Position numbers and translations under genes: made by a program. Shown here in pieces: positions 7,629-10,818 of a DNA stretch of 10,818 nt (its first letter is position 1; the number at the start of each line of letters is the position of its first letter). This stretch comes from Proteobacteria bacterium UBA5122 (GTDB lineage: Bacteria; Pseudomonadota; Gammaproteobacteria; Tenderiales; Tenderiaceae). The DNA is taken from NCBI GenBank assembly GCA_002415485.1, contig DHYU01000086.1, positions 14,752-25,569 on the forward strand. The letters run 5' to 3'. The notes under the pieces were generated by a model. That model was not told the origin of the DNA, searched no databases, and was given only the letters and a program-made list of their open reading frames with translations.

Positions 7629-7642
7629 ATGGGCAGGCCCAT
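7629..7642. repeat. Perfect inverted repeat in the lpxC leader
   Basis: ATGGGC-AG-GCCCAT is a perfect dyad of 6-nt arms with a 2-nt centre. It lies about 10-20 nt downstream of the predicted lpxC transcription start. In RNA it could form a 5-bp stem with a 4-nt loop; in DNA it could be an operator. Its left part, ATGGGCAGG, repeats a 9-mer at 7531-7539 in the hairpin after ftsZ. No known regulator site was recognised. Confidence 0.45.
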
Positions 7643-7686
7643 GGTCTGGTCGGTTTGTACTTCCTAGAACACGAGATATCGCGCCA

Positions 7687-8598
7687 ATGATTAAACAGAG
7701 AACGCTAAAGAATGTAATTCGTGCCACCGGCATTGGCTTGCATACCGGCGAGAAGATCTGTTTGACGCTCAAGCCTGCGCCTGTCGATAGCGGTGTTATC
7801 TTCCGTCGTGTCGATCTTGATCCGGTGGTTGAAATTAAGGCAAGTGCTGAGAATGTCGGCGATACCCGTCTATCGACCACCCTGGTGGAAGGGGATGTGC
7901 GTGTGTCGACGGTGGAGCACTTGCTGTCAGCCATGGCTGGGCTGGGTATCGATAATGCCTATGTTGAGCTCAATTCTGCCGAAGTGCCGATCATGGATGG
8001 CAGTGCTGGTCCGTTTGTGTTCCTGATCCAATCGGCGGGCATTGCGATGCAGGATGCGCCTAAGCGTTTCATTCGTATCAAAAAGCCGGTTTTGGTTGAA
8101 GATGGTGATAAATGGGCGCGCTTTGATCCGTTTGAAGGATTCAAGGTGACCTTCGCCATCGATTTTGATCACCCGGTTTTCCATAATCGCAGCAAGGAAG
8201 CGACGATTGATTTTTCGACCACTTCGTTTGTGCGCGAGATCAGTCGGGCCCGCACCTTTGGTTTTACCCGTGATATCGATGCCCTGCGTGAGCGTAATCT
8301 GGCGCTAGGCGGCAGCATGGATAACGCGGTTGTGGTCGATGATTATCGCATTCTGAATGACGATGGCTTGCGTTATGAGGATGAGTTCGTTAAGCACAAA
8401 GTGCTTGATGCAATTGGAGATTTATATTTGCTGGGGCGCAGTTTGATTGGTGCGTTCAGCGGCCATAAATCTGGACACGCTCTTAATAATGCCCTGTTGC
8501 GTCAGTTGATGGCAAACCAGGAGTGTTGGGAAGAGGTCACTTTTGAGAACGAAGCCAAGGCTCCGATCTCGTTCATGCAGCCAGCAAGTGCCACATAA
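7687..8598 (+). CDS. lpxC: LpxC, UDP-3-O-acyl-GlcNAc deacetylase
   Basis: LpxC is the zinc-dependent cytoplasmic deacetylase that removes acetate from UDP-3-O-acyl-GlcNAc, the committed step of lipid A synthesis. The 303-aa protein (E. coli 305 aa) shows TGIGLHTG near the start, the first zinc ligand His78 in EHLLSAMAGLGIDN, PIMDGSAGPF with the expected catalytic acid just upstream (Glu-Val-Pro), and FVKHKVLDAIGD with zinc ligands His237 and Asp241. His264 in KSGHALNN is the conserved catalytic histidine. The ATG is preceded by only a weak GAGA ribosome site (7673-7676). The tail ends MQPASAT and lacks the LA...AVLA pattern that marks E. coli LpxC for FtsH degradation. It is followed by a 98-nt gap and a convergent gene. 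Confidence 0.98.
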   Translation: MIKQRTLKNVIRATGIGLHTGEKICLTLKPAPVDSGVIFRRVDLDPVVEIKASAENVGDTRLSTTLVEGDVRVSTVEHLLSAMAGLGIDNAYVELNSAEVPIMDGSAGPFVFLIQSAGIAMQDAPKRFIRIKKPVLVEDGDKWARFDPFEGFKVTFAIDFDHPVFHNRSKEATIDFSTTSFVREISRARTFGFTRDIDALRERNLALGGSMDNAVVVDDYRILNDDGLRYEDEFVKHKVLDAIGDLYLLGRSLIGAFSGHKSGHALNNALLRQLMANQECWEEVTFENEAKAPISFMQPASAT

Positions 8599-8696
8599 AA
8601 ACTATGGTCTTTGTACATCTTCCTTAGACTTAAGTCACAGTTTTCCTATAAACTCGTAAAGCTTTGGGGTGTCGGGCTCGATACAACGATTGGAAT
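8599..8696. other. Convergent lpxC-dciA spacer
   Basis: This 98-nt AT-rich spacer separates the 3' ends of two convergent genes. It contains the 10-nt palindrome GACTTAAGTC (8627-8636). A 7-bp stem pairs 8683-8689 with 8701-8707, with an 11-nt loop, partly inside the end of dciA. Neither has a proper U-tract on either strand, so I cannot call a firm terminator, although a bidirectional stop would be expected here. No short gene with a ribosome site was seen. Confidence 0.4.
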
Positions 8697-9155
8697 TTAG
8701 TCGTTGTTGTGTTGTTTGCCGTGCAGCGCTAGGCGCTCAAGCGCCAGTTTGAGTTTGTTGTCGCTGACGGTGGTCGCTAACGATTTGAGCTGTTTTGCAG
8801 TATCTGCGGACATATGAGCTCTGCGTACAGCGGGCCGAGGGATATGATTTTCAGTTCTCGGACGTTGTCGCACGTCAATAAGATCGACCCCTTGGGGTCG
8901 TAGTTTTCGCACCAGGTTGGGTGCGCTGAAACGTAACTTGGTCGCCCAGGCGGCACTATCGGTCACGAGGATTAACGTACCGTTGTGCAGGCCGCAGACT
9001 TCATAATGGGCGCCAAGCTGAGGTGGCAGTATCTGATCCAACATCTGTTTGAGTCGTTCCAGGCGTTGGCTGGTTTGAATAAGTTGATTAAGACCGCCGC
9101 GGCGGACGGAGAGTATGCTGGAGATTGTGCTGGGTGTTTTTTTTTTGGAAGACAC
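8697..9155 (-). CDS. dciA: DciA-type DUF721 protein, DnaB helicase loader
   Basis: DUF721 proteins (DciA) bind the replicative helicase DnaB and assist its loading at the origin in bacteria without DnaC or DnaI. The call rests on the DUF721-like core (LNQLIQTSQRLERLKQMLDQ, LPPQLGAHYEVCGL, GTLILVTDSAAWATKLRF, LVRKLRPQG, DLIDVR), length, and position between lpxC and an M23 gene with secA, as in Pseudomonas. The core is followed by a basic linker and a C-terminal helical segment (SADTAKQLKSLATTVSD and on). From GTG at 9155 the protein is 152 aa, usual for the family. The frame stays open upstream to a TTG at 9227, but that would overlap the M23 start. No Shine-Dalgarno precedes the GTG, so the start is uncertain. 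Ten A residues (9137-9146) lie just after it and encode Lys-Lys-Lys. Confidence 0.85.
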   Translation of the reverse strand: MSSKKKTPSTISSILSVRRGGLNQLIQTSQRLERLKQMLDQILPPQLGAHYEVCGLHNGTLILVTDSAAWATKLRFSAPNLVRKLRPQGVDLIDVRQRPRTENHIPRPAVRRAHMSADTAKQLKSLATTVSDNKLKLALERLALHGKQHNND

Positions 9156-9167
9156 GGCGCGTATCGA

Positions 9168-9197
9168 TTGAAGATTAATCAGAGTTAAGGTTGTACT
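9168..9197 (+). promoter_or_regulatory. Possible promoter of the M23 gene
   Basis: The 65-nt region between the divergent dciA and M23 starts must hold promoters for both. On the + strand TTGAAG (9168-9173) and TGTACT (9192-9197) are separated by 18 nt and match the sigma70 hexamers at 4 of 6 positions each. The transcript would begin near 9204, close to the ATG at 9221. No convincing reverse promoter for dciA was found. This is a weak call by eye. Confidence 0.3.
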
Positions 9198-9220
9198 GCG
9201 TAAGGATAGGCGAAAACCAT

Positions 9221-10144
9221 ATGGCAATTATTCTACTACCAAAGGGCTTAAAAGGCCCGGCTAAAAAATTCAGCCGCAGCTGGTTGGTGGGCGCTGCGTT
9301 GATGGCGGTGGTTGTAGTGCCAGTGATGGCCTTGTATACAGGGTATCAAGTGGGTGTTGAATCAACCGTCAAGCGTGCCGATGTGATGACGGCGGCATTG
9401 CGGTACGACCTGGAGCAGCAGCGTCTGCAGGTTGAAGACGCAAAGCAGTTGACACAAGAAAACCTGAATGCCTTGACCTTGCGTTTGGCAGAATTGCAGT
9501 CACGCTCGATTCGTCTCGATGCGCTTGGTCAGCGTTTGACGGAGATGGCCAATTTGGACGAGGGCGAGTTCGATTTTGAGAGTCGTCCGGCCATGGGTGG
9601 TCCAGAGGCAAGTTCTGAGTTGATGCATGAGGCGCCGCCTGTCGATGGGTTTATGGCTTCCTTTGAGGCATTGACTCAGCAAATGAATGATCGCGAACAA
9701 CAACTGGCCGTGCTGGAATCATTTCTGATGACGCGCGACCTCGAGGGTGAGGTGTTTCCTGCGGGCTTTCCTGCGGAAAAAGGCTGGATTTCTTCGTTCT
9801 TTGGCAAGCGCACTGATCCATTTACTGGTCGTCCGGCACAGCATGATGGGATTGATATTGCTGCCAAAGAAGGCACGGGTATCCTGGCAGTGGCTGCGGG
9901 TGTAGTGACTTGGGCGACAGATAGATATGGTTATGGTCAGCTGGTTGAGATCAATCACGGTAATGGCTATGTGACCCGTTATGCCCATAATAAAGAAATA
10001 CTGGTGCAGGTGGGTGACACAGTGAAGAAAGGGCAGCGAGTTGCCCTCATGGGAAGTAGTGGTCGTTCGACCGGACCCCATGTCCACTTTGAAGTGCTGC
10101 GAAATGGCTTGGTAGTCAATCCGGCCAAATACGTTCGCAAGTAA
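9221..10144 (+). CDS. Membrane-anchored M23 (LytM-type) peptidoglycan endopeptidase
   Basis: M23 enzymes are zinc metallopeptidases that cut peptide cross-links in the wall. This 307-aa protein has a short basic N-terminus, one membrane segment at about residues 21-41 (signal anchor), a predicted coiled coil at about 54-112, a second helical stretch at about 145-175, and a C-terminal M23 domain from about 190. The zinc and catalytic set looks complete: His208 and Asp212 (HDGID), His256 (RYAHN), and His287 and His289 (HVH). It is therefore probably an active enzyme rather than an EnvC/NlpD-like activator. The start was set at ATG 9221 rather than the in-frame TTG at 9191: AAGGATAGG lies at 9202-9210 and the signal anchor then follows normally. 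It is divergent from dciA and ends in a terminator before secA. The exact bond cut is unknown. Confidence 0.92.
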   Translation: MAIILLPKGLKGPAKKFSRSWLVGAALMAVVVVPVMALYTGYQVGVESTVKRADVMTAALRYDLEQQRLQVEDAKQLTQENLNALTLRLAELQSRSIRLDALGQRLTEMANLDEGEFDFESRPAMGGPEASSELMHEAPPVDGFMASFEALTQQMNDREQQLAVLESFLMTRDLEGEVFPAGFPAEKGWISSFFGKRTDPFTGRPAQHDGIDIAAKEGTGILAVAAGVVTWATDRYGYGQLVEINHGNGYVTRYAHNKEILVQVGDTVKKGQRVALMGSSGRSTGPHVHFEVLRNGLVVNPAKYVRK

Positions 10145-10154
10145 CTCTGAATAT

Positions 10155-10180
10155 GCGCCCTTTGGGCGCGTTTCTCGTTT
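10155..10180 (+). terminator. Intrinsic terminator after the M23 gene
   Basis: GCGCCC (10155-10160) and GGGCGC (10164-10169) form a 6-bp GC stem with a TTT loop, followed by GTTTCTCGTTTT, a U-rich tail. It starts 10 nt after the M23 stop. This is a standard Rho-independent terminator shape with a slightly interrupted U-tract, and it should separate the M23 transcript from secA. Confidence 0.75.
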
Positions 10181-10207
10181 TATAAATCCCTAAATATGCT
10201 TTATGAT
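10179..10207 (+). promoter_or_regulatory. Likely secA promoter
   Basis: TATGAT at 10202-10207 matches the -10 consensus at 5 of 6 positions. TTTATA at 10179-10184 matches the -35 at 4 of 6, with 17 nt of spacing. The predicted start near 10214 lies just after the M23 terminator and gives a leader of about 63 nt before secA. It is the best sigma70-like promoter in the window. Confidence 0.5.
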
Positions 10208-10219
10208 CTTCCCCTTGTG

Positions 10220-10254
10220 CGCGTGGAGTCGCCGTGGGCGGCTGCGCGTTTTTT
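10220..10254 (+). promoter_or_regulatory. Terminator-like hairpin in the secA leader
   Basis: AGTCGCC (10227-10233) pairs with GGCGGCT (10237-10243) around a GTG loop, with one G-U wobble. An outer CGCG (10220-10223) can pair with CGCG (10245-10248) across a 3-versus-1 nt internal loop. Six T residues follow at 10249-10254. The structure thus resembles an intrinsic terminator, yet it sits between the likely secA promoter and the secA ATG, which is 22 nt further on. It could be an attenuator, or a 5' stem that shapes initiation or mRNA stability. The alternative is a second terminator for upstream read-through, with the true secA promoter elsewhere. Confidence 0.5.
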
Positions 10255-10276
10255 CGAACAATAACGACGCGAGTAT

Positions 10277-10818
10277 ATGGTTACCAATTTATTAAAGAAG
10301 GTCTTCGGCAGTCGTAACGATCGTGTGCTTAAGCGATTGCAAAAGATAGTGACTCAGATCAATGGACTGGAGTCGGGCTTGGCCGCGTTGAGCGATGAAC
10401 AGCTTCGCGCCAAGACGGAAGAATTCAAGCGGCGTTACACTGAAGGCGCCAGCTTAGACAGTTTGTTGCCCGAGGCCTTTGCGGTGGTGCGCGAGGCGGG
10501 TAAGCGTGTAATGCAGATGCGTCACTTTGATGTGCAGCTGGTCGGCGGCATGGTGCTCAATGAGGGCAAGATTGCCGAAATGCGTACCGGTGAAGGTAAG
10601 ACCCTGGTTGCGACACTGCCGGTATATCTGAATGCGCTCGCCGGCAAGGGCGTGCATGTGGTGACGGTCAATGACTATCTGGCGGCGCGTGATGCGGCGT
10701 GGATGGGGCAGATCTATCGCTTCCTGGGTTTGACGGTGGGTGTGATTCGCTCTGGTCAAGCGCCGGAAGAAAAGCGTGAGGCATATCAGGCGGATATTAC
10801 CTACGGCACCAACAATGA
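10277..10818 (+). CDS. secA: SecA, preprotein translocase ATPase (3' partial)
   Basis: SecA is the ATP-driven motor that pushes unfolded preproteins through SecYEG across the inner membrane. The window holds the first 180 codons and two bases of the next. The N-terminus (LLKKVFGSRNDRVLKRLQK) matches the SecA start. Next come EAFAVVREAGKRVMQMRHFDVQL, GGMVLNEGKIAEM, and the NBD1 Walker A RTGEGKT (103-109), with Lys108 at the same position as in E. coli SecA. VHVVTVNDYLAARDA and DITYGTNN end the fragment. The ATG has only a poor ribosome site (GCGAG near 10269-10273) behind a hairpin leader, so translation initiation may be regulated. No secM-like gene is seen upstream; an M23 peptidase gene lies there instead. 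Identification is certain; completeness cannot be judged. Confidence 0.98.
   Translation, partial: MVTNLLKKVFGSRNDRVLKRLQKIVTQINGLESGLAALSDEQLRAKTEEFKRRYTEGASLDSLLPEAFAVVREAGKRVMQMRHFDVQLVGGMVLNEGKIAEMRTGEGKTLVATLPVYLNALAGKGVHVVTVNDYLAARDAAWMGQIYRFLGLTVGVIRSGQAPEEKREAYQADITYGTNN

Noticed and set aside
8647..8652. TATAAA as a -10 for a transcript antisense to dciA
   Set aside because: No acceptable -35 at 16-18 nt and no downstream gene in that direction before the M23 promoter region.
9094..9105. CCGCCGCGGCGG palindrome inside dciA
   Set aside because: It encodes conserved-region residues around Arg-Arg-Gly-Gly in a GC-rich stretch. It is too far from the T10 tract to be a terminator stem.
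9191..9220. N-terminal extension of the M23 protein from TTG at 9191
   Set aside because: The ATG at 9221 is a stronger start codon, has a purine-rich site upstream, and gives a normal signal anchor; the extra ten residues look like untranslated leader.
9156..9227. N-terminal extension of DciA from TTG at 9227
   Set aside because: It would overlap the M23 start codon and promoter region, and the added residues do not resemble the family. GTG at 9155 gives the usual length.
10203..10295. 30-residue frame from ATG at 10203 (begins MIFPLCAW) overlapping the secA start
   Set aside because: Its ATG lies inside the predicted -10 element, there is no ribosome site, and it shows no resemblance to SecM or other arrest peptides.
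1..10818. Search for CRISPR arrays, insertion sequences, tRNA genes or phage genes
   Set aside because: No repeat-spacer pattern, terminal inverted repeats with a transposase, or tRNA-like fold was noticed; the window is filled by core genes.

Overview
This window is a stretch of the division and cell wall (dcw) gene cluster of a Gram-negative bacterium, very probably a gammaproteobacterium. All protein-coding space except one small gene reads on the + strand, in the order murG (5' end cut off) - murC - murB - ddl - ftsQ - ftsA - ftsZ - lpxC - [dciA, reverse strand] - M23 peptidase - secA (3' end cut off). The run lpxC / DUF721 (DciA) / M23 peptidase / secA after ftsZ is the arrangement known from Pseudomonas-type gammaproteobacteria. 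LpxC shows that the cell makes lipid A. The short type II MurB and the mixed protein affinities point away from Enterobacterales, perhaps towards a Chromatiales-like lineage, but the genus cannot be read from the sequence.

Region 1 (1-4965): five genes, murG to ftsQ, are packed head to tail with overlaps of 8, 4, 8 and 4 nt, so they are almost certainly one mRNA with coupled translation. They cover UDP-GlcNAc transfer to lipid I (MurG), addition of L-Ala (MurC), reduction to UDP-MurNAc (MurB), D-Ala-D-Ala synthesis (Ddl) and the divisome scaffold FtsQ. Region 2 (5002-7505): ftsA and ftsZ, the membrane anchor and the Z-ring polymer; ftsZ has its own strong Shine-Dalgarno and an AT-rich, promoter-like upstream segment. 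Region 3 (7506-8598): a 181-nt spacer with a long hairpin, a likely promoter and a small perfect inverted repeat, then lpxC. Region 4 (8599-9155): a convergent gene for the DnaB-helicase loader DciA. Region 5 (9156-10180): a membrane-anchored, catalytically complete M23 peptidase ending in a clear intrinsic terminator. Region 6 (10181-10818): a good sigma70-like promoter, a short leader with a second terminator-like hairpin, and the first 180 codons of secA.

Together the genes link precursor synthesis, septum assembly, outer-membrane lipid A synthesis, replicative helicase loading, wall remodelling and protein export. No mobile element, CRISPR array, tRNA or rRNA was seen, and no gene-free stretch exceeds 300 nt. 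The coding content is ordinary core genome and I see no new multi-gene system. The parts worth a second look are small: the secA leader hairpin and its mini-ORF, the ftsZ-lpxC spacer structure, the A10 tract at the start of dciA, and the altered C-terminus of LpxC.
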